Shown one piece after another: positions 12,201 to 25,600 of a stretch of 64,000 nucleotides of DNA. This DNA comes from Hippopus hippopus. Its lineage: Eukaryota > Mollusca > Bivalvia > Cardiida > Cardiidae. The stretch lies in contig OX328097.1 in assembly GCA_946811185.2 (NCBI GenBank), forward strand, positions 58,185,063 through 58,249,062, written 5' to 3'. The notes under the pieces were generated by a model. That model ran no database searches, was not told the origin of the DNA, and worked only from the letters and a program-made list of their open reading frames with translations. Positions within the stretch are counted from its first letter, which is position 1, and the number at the start of each line of letters is the position of its first letter. Both the position numbers and the translations under genes were made by a program.

Positions 12201-15200
12201 AATTTTATTATGACTAACATTCAGACCCAGTTTCATTAGTATCAGACTGAAAATGTGGTCTCAAGAGAGCACACAAAGTTTTTCTAAGATTTGGCCAAAT
12301 GACCGAATGAATTTCACTCTTCCCAGATATCATCAAGACAAACATTTTGACTAAATTTCATGAGTATCTGACTGAAAATGTGGCCTCTAGAGTGCACAAA
12401 AGGTTTTTCTAAGATTTGGCCCGAGGTGACACAATTGTAAACTTGTCAGAGACTTTATCAATGCTAACATTTCGTTCAAGTTTCATGAGTATCTGACTAA
12501 AAAAAATGTGGCCTCTAGAATGCACAAAAGTTAATTGTTGACAACCACATGATACATACAGCATGATCACAAAAGCTCACCTTAAGCAAGGTGAGCTAAA
12601 AATTGTAAAAAAAAGCAAGAAACAGAATTATCAACAAAAAAAAAAGCAATCAACAATGGTATTTATCCTGTCACCTTCTACAATTTCGACCCGATATCAT
12701 GGTGCCGTATATTTTTTTTGTTATCCGTCAGTTGGTCACGTGACCGCAAAGTGCGCACTTGCTAACTGGGACTATTTTCAACCATGCGTCTTACTGCCGT
12801 AATGAATTAATCAATCACTAGCGAATACTTTTGCTCATTTGATTAATAGTCTGTTATGTTAAAACACACTGTCTTCTTCGTCACAATATTTTTCTGCGGA
12901 TATACGTCACGTTAAATAATTATGACGTAGCCAATATCATTCATGACGTCATTATTGCAGCTGCATATCTAGAGGGTTTTGTAAACATGGTTCTTCATTT
13001 TTTGAAGTTTCTCATAGATCTAGTGAGAAAGATGTCAATATGTGCCTTATTTCGAGCGAAATGTGCAATTTAATCGGATTTTGGATTATAATTGAGAAAA
13101 AGGATAAATAAAATAGACGGTTGGTGTCTTGGATTGGGAAAGTCGATCAGGCTCGGCTCTGGAAATTTATTAAAGGTACGGTCTTTATCACTGTTTTTTT
13201 TTTCCTGTTTGTTTGTTTTGTTTTATTCTGTTACAGTGAGTGACAGGATAAATAGAATAGATGGTTGGTGTCTTGCATGGGTTAAGTTTATCGGGCTCGG
13301 CTCTGAAATTTATCCGGTTCGCCTTCGGTTCACCAGATAAATTCCTCCGCCTTGCCCGATAAACTAAACCCATCCAAGACACCAACCATCTATTCTCTAT
13401 ATATTAGATCTTGACTGTGATCTTACAAATGCATCATTCACACACTCCACAAAGTCTTCCTCAGAAGCTGTTAATAGACGTTTGGCATCTTCTTTGGTTG
13501 TTGTCCATATTAAACTGCATGCACTATCAGACATCTACAAGAGAAATATCAAACAACATCATAGTGTCTTAATTCTTTACAAAAAAAGCAGCTGTTCAAA
13601 CTTACCTTCAAGGAAAGTCACATTTCCTTGACAGATAACTATACTTTACATCAAAGCTGCTTTTACTCTGTACTAAACAACAAAACTTTAAACCTGTTCA
13701 TATTAAAGGCATTTGTGCCACAACAAATGTGGCTCAAATGATCTACAATAAAGTGGAAAACATAGTTAACAAGAGCGGCAAATTGTCACAAGATACGCCC
13801 GTCCCACCACCAGTTGCCGAGGGGGGATAATAATCGTAAAGGGCAGGTAGAAGAAAATAGTAGTGTAGCAGAAATCAAGTAAGTGATTGAAACAGGCATG
13901 AATGTCTCCTGTAATGTTAAGGAAACATGCATATAAAGTTTCAGGCCATTCCAACATGAAAAGACAAAGTTATATTGTAGAGAAGCATGAAAAGCTGTAA
14001 AAAAAAAAAATAGTGAACAGGGAATGATTCAAAAAGGGCATTAGGTAAGGTTACGGCTCCAGTGCAATGCACTTTTCGTAACTGCAACAAACATGTTTAC
14101 CAAGTCTCAAGTCAATTGACTTGAGGTGACAAAGTTCCATTCCGGACAAGCAAAAAATACTGTAAAAATGAAGATCGAAGTAGAATTACACAAAATCCTC
14201 GCTAGGTAGAGTTATTGTTCTTGTGCACTGTACTCCATAATATTGCAACAAACATGCATACCAAGTTTGAAGTTGTTCTGACTTGAAATGACAAAGTTAT
14301 ATTCCGGACAAGCACTAAATGCTGTAAAAATGACGATCAAAGGGAAATAACTCAAAGACAGCACGAGGTAGAGTTACAATTCTTGTGCAATGCACTTCCA
14401 AATATTGCAACAAATAAGCATACAATATTTCAAGTCATTCCTACATCAGATGACAAAGTTATGCTCCGGACAAGCAAGAAATGCTATAAAAATGAAGATC
14501 ATAGGGGGAATAACTCAAAATTCGTGCTAGGAAGTGTTATGGTTCTTGTGCACTGCACTCCGTAATTTTTCAACAATCATACATACCAAATTTGAAGATG
14601 TTCAGACTAGAGATGACAAAGTTATATTCCGGACAAGCAGAAAATGCTGTAAAAATGACGATCAAAGGGAAATAACTCAGACAGCACGAGGTAGAGTTAT
14701 GGTTCTTTCGCACTGCACTCCGCATTATTGCAACAAACACAAATGCCAAGTTTCAAGTCAATCGAACTGGAGATGATAAAGTTATGCTCTGGACAAAGAA
14801 CTGAACTGTAAAAATGAAGATCAAAGTGGAATTACTCAAAATCTGCGCTAGGTAGAGTTATTGTTCTTGCGCACTGTACTCCATAATATTGCAACAAACA
14901 TGCATACCAAGTCTGAAATCGTTCTGACTTGAGATGACAAAGTTATATTCCGGATAAGCACTAAATGCTGTAAAAATGATAATCAAAGGGAATTAACTCA
15001 AAGACAGCACGAGGTAGAGTTACAATTCTTGCGCACTGCACTTCCAAATAGTGCAACAAATAAGCATACCATATTTCAAGTCATTCCTACTTCAGATGAC
15101 AAAGTTATGCTCCGGACAAGCAAGAAATGCTATAAAAATGAAGATCAAAGGGGGAATAACTCAAAATTCATGCTAGGAAGAGTTATGGTTCTTGTGCTCT

Positions 15201-18200
15201 GCACTCCCTAATTTTTCAACAATCATGCATACCAAATTTGAAGATGTTCAGACTAGAGATGACAAAATTATATTCCGGACAAGCAGAAAATGCTGTAAAA
15301 ATGACGATCAAAGGGAAATTACTCAAAGACAGCACGAGTAGAGTTATGGTTCTTTCGCACTGCACTCCGCATTATTGCAACAAACACAAATGCCAAGTTT
15401 CAAGTCAATCGAACTGGAGATGACAACGTTATGCTCCGGACAAAGAACTCAACTGTAAAAATGAAGATCAAAGTGGAATTACTCAAAATCTGCGCTAGGT
15501 AGAGTTATTGTTCTTGCGCACTGTACTCCGTAATATTGCAACAAAAATGCATACCAAGTTTGAAATCGTTCTGACTTGAGATGACAAAGTTATAATCCAG
15601 ACAAGCACTAAATGCTGTAAAAATGACGATCAAAGGGAAATAACTCAAAGACAGCACGAGGTAGAGTTACAATTCTTGCGCACTGCACTTCCAAATATTG
15701 CAACAAATAAGCATACCATATTTCAAGTCATTCCTACTTAAGATGACAAAGTTATGCTCTGGACAAGCAAGAAATGCTATAAAAATGAAGATCAGAGGGG
15801 GAATAACTCAAAATTTGTGCTAGGAAGAGTTATGGTTCTTGTGCAATGCACTCCGTAATTTTTCAACAATCATGCATACCAAATTTGAAGATGTTCTGAC
15901 AAGAGATGACAGTTATATTCCGGACAAGCAGAAAATGCTGTAAAAATGATGATCAAAGGGAAATAACTCAGACAGCACAAGGTAGAGTTATGATTCTTTC
16001 GCACTGCACTCCGTATTATTGCAACAAACTAAAATGCCAAGTTTCAAGTCAATTGGACTGGAGATGACAAAGTTATGCTCCGGACAAAGAACTGGACGCC
16101 GCCCGCCCACCCGTACGCCATGGGTGATCCCATAATACGTCCCGTCTTCGACGGGCATATAAAAATGGAAAAAAATGCTGGTCAACAGTATTTGCTCCTT
16201 TTTCCAAAATGTTTTTGAAAAAGTTCATTTTAGGGTTGTATACACATATGATTGTTTGCTAAAAGACTAAAGCCTGGCACATCTTACACTTCTTTCATTC
16301 GTTGTTGTGCATTCTTAAAAGTTACAACATATCATTGCTTGCATTTTCTCTTTTTTGCCACAATGCTTTCACTTGTAGATTATTTGTTTATTAAACCTTA
16401 TTCTCTGTTGCCCACTGAAATGGAAATGGACCCCTGGTTTTGACTTGTAGAATGGGCCAAAATAATCCTTCCATGCAAGATTCTGGCCTAAACGCTGTAC
16501 AATTGTGTGCATCTACATTTTCAAGGTCAGTAAACCTCACAAAACATCAAAAAGTGTAGAATACAAGATCAGAATACATATTCTGTGCAGTTTCATCTTA
16601 CGCTACATTGTATGAAAACATACGTGTAATCACCCTGAGAGTTTACCAGCAAAATTATGAGAAACTAAGGGTAATAGAATCAAAAATAAGATTTACTGGA
16701 AGCATTGCTATCGGTCCTGTGGGGAGAAATCTCTGCCAGGCCACTGTGTTGGACGTCTGAAAACAGAAAGAGAAACACAAATTATCTCTTTATCACAAAA
16801 TGAATTTTAATGGCCTTAAGGAAGAAGGCTTTTGAAATGATAGTAAGAAAAGGTGAAAATGCTGGTAACCAGCATTTTCTTTTTTTCCCACAAAGTTTTC
16901 TACCCTTTTTAAGGGCAAATCCTGTAATTTAATCACATCAAATTTTTTGCCTGCAACTGCTTTGGGTTTGGACGACTCTAAAATTTTGTTGTGTGGTAAA
17001 GAGTTAACTCATTACAAGTTAACCCTTGATGAAAATTTAGAATTGTCCATGGCATTTTCAGAAAGGTATTTGCAACTGACTGATTAAATGGGACACAAAA
17101 AATGAATGTCCTTGGCATAAAAACCAAAAAAAACATGCTGGTTATGAGTATTTTCTACTTTTCCCACCACCTTTACAAATGCTAACATCTTCAGGGTCAT
17201 AAAAGAACCTAATTAATTGGTTAACTCTTCACCAGAAGACAAAATTAAAGACTTGTCAAAATTGAAAGCATTTGCAGAGGACAAATAAAATGTGGCTCAA
17301 ATGATGGAATTTATCTTTGATGAGGTAGAAAACATTGTAGGAAAGGAAGATGCTGACCTTTTCCTACAATGTTTATTTAACCTTTTACCAAACAATCCTA
17401 AGTTTTAACAACCTTAAGGAAGGAGGTTTTTGAAAACACTTTTCTTCTCAAAGACAATTCTTTTCATCTATTTTTTTTTGTCTGCAAATGCTTTCAATTT
17501 AAAAAAGTCTACATTTTTGCAGTTTGACAAAGAGTTAAAAGCTTTATTTCATGCTTTTCGGTAGGTTATCGAGAAATATCGGTGAAACATTTTTCGAAAT
17601 TTCATGGTTACGACCAGTGAAAATACCAATTTTTATATTCTAACTCTTCAATTGAAGGCGGAAAAAGCTGTTCCTGCGCACGAGTTCCCTAGGTAAAATG
17701 CGCGTGCTTCACAACCAGATGGAAATATGACGTAATTTACCTTACACTTCTCGCGCTTGACGTAATATTGTAATGCGTTACTATGTGGAGGGGGTACACC
17801 ACAGGGAATAACCGAAAAGAACTGTACTGGATTTTGATTAAGTTCACCACAGAAAGGGTTAAAAGCATGAAATAAACAGAATATTTGTTTTTTTCGGTGA
17901 AAGATCGAAATTTATTTCATCTCGTGAACATCATTGGTAATATTTTCACTCGTGGCTGCACCACTCGTGAAAATATTACCGATGATGTTCACTCGATGAA
18001 ATAAATTTTGATCTTTCACCATAAAAAACAAATATCCTCTATTTATTCTCCTGCATCATTAAAACCTAGGATTGTGTGGTTACCAGTAAAAAGGTCACCA
18101 AAGTTACCAGGCAGGTACATGTCATAAGCCTTTGCAGCAGATGCCTGTTCAAAAATACCAAGAAAACGCCCTAAATGTTTTTTCATTAAGTAAATGTGGA

Positions 18201-21200
18201 TGTCTGTGACAGTAAAGGAACAAAGTACTAATGAGCCTAATAATCAAACAACTCATCTCTATTTACCTTTCCAGCAGAGGCTTTTGAGAACTTCTTATAC
18301 TGAGTAACTAATCCTTTCCCAAAACCAGTGATGTTTCCTTCTTCTGGCCTTAATTCAATCCCATTTTACCTCGTGTTTAATTGGTGTGCCTTAACCCATT
18401 ACTGCACAATTTTTACCTTCATCACATAAAACCTCCTCCAGCAGTGTATTAAACTCATGACTTATTTTTGATTTTTAATACACTAGTGAGTTATCTTCTT
18501 TTTGGGGCCCAGCTCTGGGTTTTTTTTTAGTCATAAGTATGTGAAGCCAGCAAAACCAAGCACAATGCATGTCGGAATTTGTACTACTTTGCCATTTCGC
18601 TGGAAAATGACGTCATTGCTGCTATGATGTAAATACATAAAAAGTTTTATGATTTTCATGTTAATTAACGACAAGAAATTCAGCAAAAATTATTCAAAAT
18701 CAACAGAACAGGTTGAATTGTTTGCATTTACTCCCTCTAGAAAACTGTTTCATGCTAATTTCGATGTAAATGTCACAGAACTATCTTCTTGTGTATGTAC
18801 ACATTTCCAACCGAACCAAATCTGTGAATATAGACCCTTGAACGGTATATGGGCTAAAGGTGATGATGCACGATATTTTTTTTATTGGCATTTGTTTTTT
18901 GTGATAAATAGAATCTCACATTTGTGTTTATGTATTATCATTTTTATAAAACTCGTTGACTAAAACGTATATGACGCTCGCAAAAATTGCTTTATATAAC
19001 TTTAGTAAACTCATTTGACAAGTATGATAATACATAAACTCTAATGTAAGATCCTCTATTTATGCAGGGTTCGACATTAACATTTTTTCCAACTAGACCA
19101 GAGGACTAGTAATTTGCAATTTTTACTAGACCACTTCAGATTTCTACTAGACCAGTTTTGCAAAATGAAGAAAAGTATAAAACAGATCAAAAGCTCTGTT
19201 GTTTCCCTTGTAATTATACCAAATTGTAACAAAAAAAATGACAATGTCATGATCAATGAATGTTTCCCCGTTAATTATTTCAATTACGATTTCTTACTAG
19301 AGGACAACAATTTAGACATCCATTTTGAAAGCAATCACGGACAATATATTAGTCTAACTAATGCTCAAATAAAGAATTTGAGTAAAAAGGAGAAAAACAT
19401 TTTGGTATAATGTTATCAGATCCTGGAACAAATCTTCCATTTATTAAACTTTCCGCAAGGAAAACATGACATTTTCCTCTGAATCAAACAAACCAACGGC
19501 ACGAATTAGCTTTCCATTCAAGGTCTAAAATGATCTTTTTCCTGTGAACTACATCTAATTCAATTTATCTAGATCTACTTTTGTTTTGATTCATTTCTGT
19601 TTTTAGCTTCATTTTATGACTTTGCTCCACCCCGATCAGATGTTGTTTTGAAGTTATGCAAGCTTTGCATATTCACCGGTCGTCTGCTCCATTGTCTAGG
19701 TAAACGTCTGGACGATGCATTCTCAGTTGTCGTCAAAATGAAACTACGGTATTCCAAAATAGAGGTAGACATAAGAAATTCTTGTTAAAAGATCAAATAC
19801 TCTGACAAAATGATAACAGTCTCGATAAAATTTATGACTTTTATCCCGGCCGACGAAATAGCTACATACCGTGGACTTCGGTCTACTAGCCTTACTCTAT
19901 TTTCAGTTCAATTTGGTTTTTCCAGTGAAGTTTTGAGCTACCGTGCATGCGAGACCGTCTTCCTGTTATAACAATTAAGAAGTTGTCAATGAATTATCGC
20001 TGGTTGAAAAAAATTGCAAGTTTGATAAACAATCTTTTTCGGCGAACGGCATGTAAGGTTGATTTTCGTCACTTACGCGAAGCATGAAATTGACACTTCA
20101 AGAAATTGTCTCAACTTTTGCACTAGACCATTCGGGCTAGCTGGACGCAGTCCCTACTAGCCCGAACCGATCTTTTGCTAGACAATGTCGTTCGGACGTG
20201 CCTTAATGTCGAACCCTGTTATGTCTCCATAGTGGACAGTCAAAAACATTTTGACAAAGAGCACTTGCTTATGCTGTAGTGATGCACTCCAAGAAGAAAG
20301 GAATAGGTGAACCCTTTACCTCTTCTATTTTCACTACAGCAACTACCGCCATTTGATCATAGTTAAAAGAAACAGTGTGAAAATCTGCTGCTTTTCTCAC
20401 TGCCGATTTCATACCATCAGATCCTATCTGGAAGAAAAATGAATGAACAAATAAATGAATGAATGGATGAATGAATCAATGAATGAAATAAAAGGGGAAA
20501 ATTACTCTGACAGTTCAATATAGCTACTTTTACATTGCTTCTTTTAACACAGTACATGTGACTGACCAAAAGTGACTGCATCAGGTAAATAGTCATTAAA
20601 CTTTTTCCCACTTCAGCTTTTACTAATGCCATTAAATTATCATATGAAAATAAGTACATATATCAAACGATAAATCATGTGAATGGGTTGGTGAAAAGGA
20701 TATTTCTCTTTTCACTGAGAGAGAGACAGACTTAAAATTCTTAAAACCTTAGATTTAGGAAATAGTGCAGATCGAATTAGGCTGTATAGAATGTGAGTCT
20801 GATCTTAGACCCACACAGTCCAAGATTTTGTGAGGTAACTTAATGGCAACAGCCTTGACCACTGATTTGGGTTTAACCAAAAATATTGATTTCATTTGAG
20901 CCATGCTTTGGCAAAAGGGGGTTTAACCCTTTACCGCACAATGCCGACTTTTAAGGACCCTTGGAAAGAAGCCTTTTGAAAACATTGTGGGAAAAGTAGA
21001 AAATGCTGGTAACCAGCATTTTCTCCTTTTACCATGATGTTTTCTACCCTATCAAAGAAGAATTGCCCCATTTAAGCCACATTGAAATTGTAATCTGCAA
21101 GTGCTCTCAATTTGGAAAAGGCTAAAATTTTGTTGTCTAGTAAAGGGTTAATGGATCTCTTTGATGCATTATACCAACCAAGTCATCAATAATTATAGAT

Positions 21201-22580
21201 GTATAAAATCCATTTTGTTGTTAATAACAGATTCAACCCTTAAATAGAATGGTCCTTGGACATGCAGAAAATTCAGCCAAGCAAAAAAGTTTTGACACAG
21301 GTCTGCCTGCATGGACTGCACAGGCTGACCTGGGTCAATACATTTTGTAGATGTATTAAATCCCCTTTTCACAGTGCATAGCTCTTTTATTTGGCAATTG
21401 TAAAGTTTAGCCCTGTACTATACACACATGAAGTTTCATGCTCTTGCAACAACTACTTATTAAAAACAATGTAAAAAGAAGGGCTATTGCCAGTGACTTG
21501 CAGTTTCTTCTTTACCATAATCTTCTTCACAACTATCAGTCGAAAAAAAACCTTTTGTTTTAAATGTTTCTCCTCATACCAAGAGTAACAGGTAAAAACC
21601 TATTTAGTATAAAAGTAACATGTTTGGAAATAGGTTGACCATCACACCATGAAAGACCCCTCCAGTACCAAGTTTGTTTGTCATTGAACATTATTTTCAA
21701 CAATATTTGAGTTACATTTTCCCAACTGGTGCACCTTTCCATGTGTTCCTGGAGTTTCTTTACCAGTTTTGCACACTAAACTCTTTCAAAGCCACTGGCT
21801 GCTTTCCCACATAAAGTTGAAACACAAAAGTGTGAAAATAATGAACCCACGGCTGGTTACTTACTAATAATTTTGTATTGATAACATCACCACTATCCAG
21901 TTTTAGGGAGACCCAGGTATTTGGTTGTGTGCTATCCTCTACACCTGGTACATCAATGGACTCTATTCTAGTATTGTAATGAACATCAACACTATCTTTG
22001 AGTGCATCCAATCTACGTGTGACTGCTTCTAATATAACATCATTCTCTGCGACATAGGCCAGCTCCTCTGTCATGTCTTCCTGGTTAAAGGTAATCAAGG
22101 CATCTGAACAGGATTCCCAGACCTACAAGAAATAGCAGTGGTTGTTTACAGTTTCACCTTTTAACTCTTTACCAAACAACAAAATTTTAGACTCGTCCAA
22201 ATTGAAAGCATTTGCAAACAACAAAATAACTATGTTTCAAAAATTGAAATTTATTTTGGTAAGGGTAGAAAACATTGTGTGAAAAGAAGAAAATGCTGAT
22301 TACCAGCATTTTCCCTTTTTTCTCACAATGTTTTCAAGAGCTTTCTTTGTCAGCGTCCTTAAAACACAGGTTTGTGTGGTAAAGGGTTGAAAAACATTTC
22401 CCTGTTTTTAGGACCTATAGACAAATCAGTCACTTTTGAAAATGTTGTGGGAAAAGCAGAACATTCCAGCGGAATAGCATTTTCTTTTTTCCATAATGTA
22501 TTCTGTCCATTTGAAGACAAATTCCATACCATCCCCACCCTCTTTTACCTCTCTCGCAGAGAGAGAGAGAGAGAGAGGGA

Positions 22581-22626
<46 letters not shown>

Positions 22627-25600
22627 CTAAAATAATTTTTTAAACTCTTTTCCAAACAACAGACTTTTAGACTGGTCCAATATGAAAGCATGTGCAGACG
22701 ATAATTTAAATGTGGCTCAATTGATAACATTCTTCTTGAAAGAGTAGAAAACATTGTGGGTAAAGAAGCAAATGCTGGTTAGCAGTACTTTCTCCTTTTC
22801 CCACATAATTTTCGAAAGCCTTCTTCTTCAAAATTGTTAAAACTCAAGATTGTGTGGTAAAGATTTAAACCAGGTGCCTTGATACAACACTCTTTGCAAG
22901 GCACTGGCTGCATCCTAATATATTCAAAGTTCATTAAATGTTCCATTGTAAACTATCCACCATACATGGCTCAATGCCCCAAAGAAAAATTTTCGTCCAA
23001 CCATGATACACATCTATGACCTCTGGATAACTAGTACCTGTGTTGTTGTAAAAGATATCAGCACATACAGGACTTGAAACTAGGAGGTTGCAGTTCGGAA
23101 TCCCCAGCTTGGCCCATTTTTTTTCTGAGGACTGATGACAGTCATTGCAACAAGAGTCCTCTGTTGAATCTCTAACTGCTGAACACGGCTTTGGCCATGG
23201 TTACATGGGAAAGGAGCAAGTGTGTTGAAAAAAAAGTATTGTGCGATATACATATACTGGTAAAAGAAACTTAAGAAAAGCGTAGATAGGTACACTGGCT
23301 GGTGCAATATATACAATATGATGTTGAGTATAGCATTAACACCACACAAACCAAAAAATAGATATTAGGGCAATATCAATCATAAAAACCATTACCATAG
23401 AGAAGATTGACCCTTTACTGAACAATCTTGTGTCTTAAGAACTCTGGGAAAGCATAACCTCTGAAAACATAGTGGGAAAAGGAGAAAATGCTGGTTACCA
23501 GCATTTTCTCCTTTTCCCACCATGTTTTAAAAAAAATCTTTAAGACAAGTCCGATCATTTGAGTCTTATTGAATTTTTCATTTGCAAATGCTTTTAATTT
23601 AGACAAGTCCTAAGTGTTGTATAGTAAAGAGTCGGGCACCATGAGAAATACACTGCAGAATGTAATGCTTGTCCAATCTTTGGAAGAAAATTTTCTGTTT
23701 AAATATCTATTACCTGCATTCTGAGAACTTTGTGACAGCGCATGTTCATGATTTCCTCCCAGATCCCCAATCCTTAAATAAGATGAATATACATATATAC
23801 CAACACACCAATCTTGCACTTTTATTGAGCAAGAGGGAAATGATTGCTCTAAATGGCTCACCTGATTAAAATTGTACAAATGAAATGTTTAGTAAAATAA
23901 GTTGTGTGTTCCCTTCCTGCTCAGCTAGGTGGAACATTTTGAGCTATTTTGTAAAATAATCACCTATAAAATATATCTGCAAATTATTTTGCAACCCTTA
24001 CAACCTTCTACTTTTTTCTTTGTCTTTTCAAAGTTGATATTACATGTAAGTCATAATTATGAAAATCATTAGAATGTGACTATTTTAGACTAAGTTGGGG
24101 ACAAGGCCATAGAAAATACAAAATTGGGAGAAAATTAGAAAGAAAAAAAAAAAAGACAAAAAAGAACTAGCCCTGAAATTTGAAACTACTACTGAGCTAT
24201 CTGTGCAACATCTCACTAGTGTGTTTAATCAAAATAAGCCATGCTCTGTGAAAAGGGGGCCCAATGTATCTACAAAAGTATCGACTCAGGTCAGCCTTGA
24301 CCTGGGGTGAAACTTCTTGCTATTGGTCAACTTTCTGTATGTCCAAGTACCAGTTCACCTTATGATTCAATTAGTTGTTAGACAAAATGTTTTGTTTTTT
24401 TTGTATGATGGATCACAGATATGCTTTAAGCCCTCTTTTGACAGAGCATGGCTCAAATGTATTTATCCCTTGTTACACAATAATGGCTACCCTGTGTAAA
24501 ACAGTACCAGAAATTTCACAGGGAAAAATATCAAAAACTAGAGGCGCTTGAGCGCCTGTATCGCTCCACAGGCCTGATATTTCTATAATGGCGAAAGGAA
24601 GTTTTTAACAATTATCATTCAATCCTGCATTTTAGCTCACTGAAGAAACAATTTGGTAGACAACCACCATAGGAACTTACCTGCAAAACAACAATGAAAT
24701 CCAATGAATAGTTTTAGAGAAGAAATTTTTCAAAGATTTTACTTTATACCATAAAAGGAAAATGAGTCTCCCATAAAAGCCATGTTTTTTGACAGATCTT
24801 TTTTTTTTTAAGGAATTCTGTAAACCTGTATCTAAGGAACATTCCTGCAAAATAATAATGCTATCCAAATAGCGGTTTGGGAGGAGAAGATTTTTAAAGG
24901 TTTTTTACTTTGGTTGCCATGGCAACCAGAATTCTTCATGGAACACAATTATTTGAAGGAATTTGAAAGAGGACCACCAAAGGAACATTCCTGTGAAATT
25001 TGGTAAAAATCCAGTCAATAGTTTCTGAGGAGAAGTTTTTTAAAGAAAAAGTTTACGGACGGACGGACGGACGGACGGACGGACGGACGGACACAACGCC
25101 ATGACAATAGCTCTCTGGCCTTCGGCCAGTGGAGCTAAACATTAATACTCCTGAGTCCTCTTCTTTTTGACAAGTACTTTAGTCTGTATTTTAGTTCAAA
25201 CCCATCAATGCTTGTAAAAAAAAAAACTCATTTATGTGTACCTGGTATACTGAATGTTCCACAAATTATCAGAATTACCCTTAAAAAGACAAGAGGGCCA
25301 CGATGGCCCTGAAGTCGCTCACCTGAGTCTTTTGACCAAACATGACCCATTTTCAATCTCTTTCCGATATCATGACAAACATTCTACCAAGCCTTCATAA
25401 TTATTGGACTGAAAATTTGGCCTCTAGCTTGTACACAAGCTTTTTCTAGAATTTCTCTCAGTGACCTATTTTTAAGCCAAACATAGCCCATTTTCCCATT
25501 GTAGATATCAAAACAAAGATTCTGACCACCTTTCTTTAGTACTGGACAGAAAATGTGACCTCTAGAGTGTACACAAGGTTTTTCTAAGATTTGACTTGCC

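Larger units (their letters stand above)
13663..16275 (-). repeat. TTAA MITE split by the satellite-bearing element
   Basis: Left half 13663-13767 (long arm, then GGAAAACATAGT) and right half 16161-16275 (AAAAATGCTGGTCAACAG, short arm, GTTTGCTAAAAGACTAA) are consecutive parts of one copy with 2.4 kb inserted in the core. Confidence 0.65.

Noticed and set aside
13768..16160. CRISPR-like array
   Set aside because: Units of about 162 bp repeat over their whole length with no unique spacers, and the genome is eukaryotic.
22545..22754. Ser/Leu-rich and Arg/Glu-rich ORFs
   Set aside because: Translations of the (GA)n microsatellite and a MITE arm.
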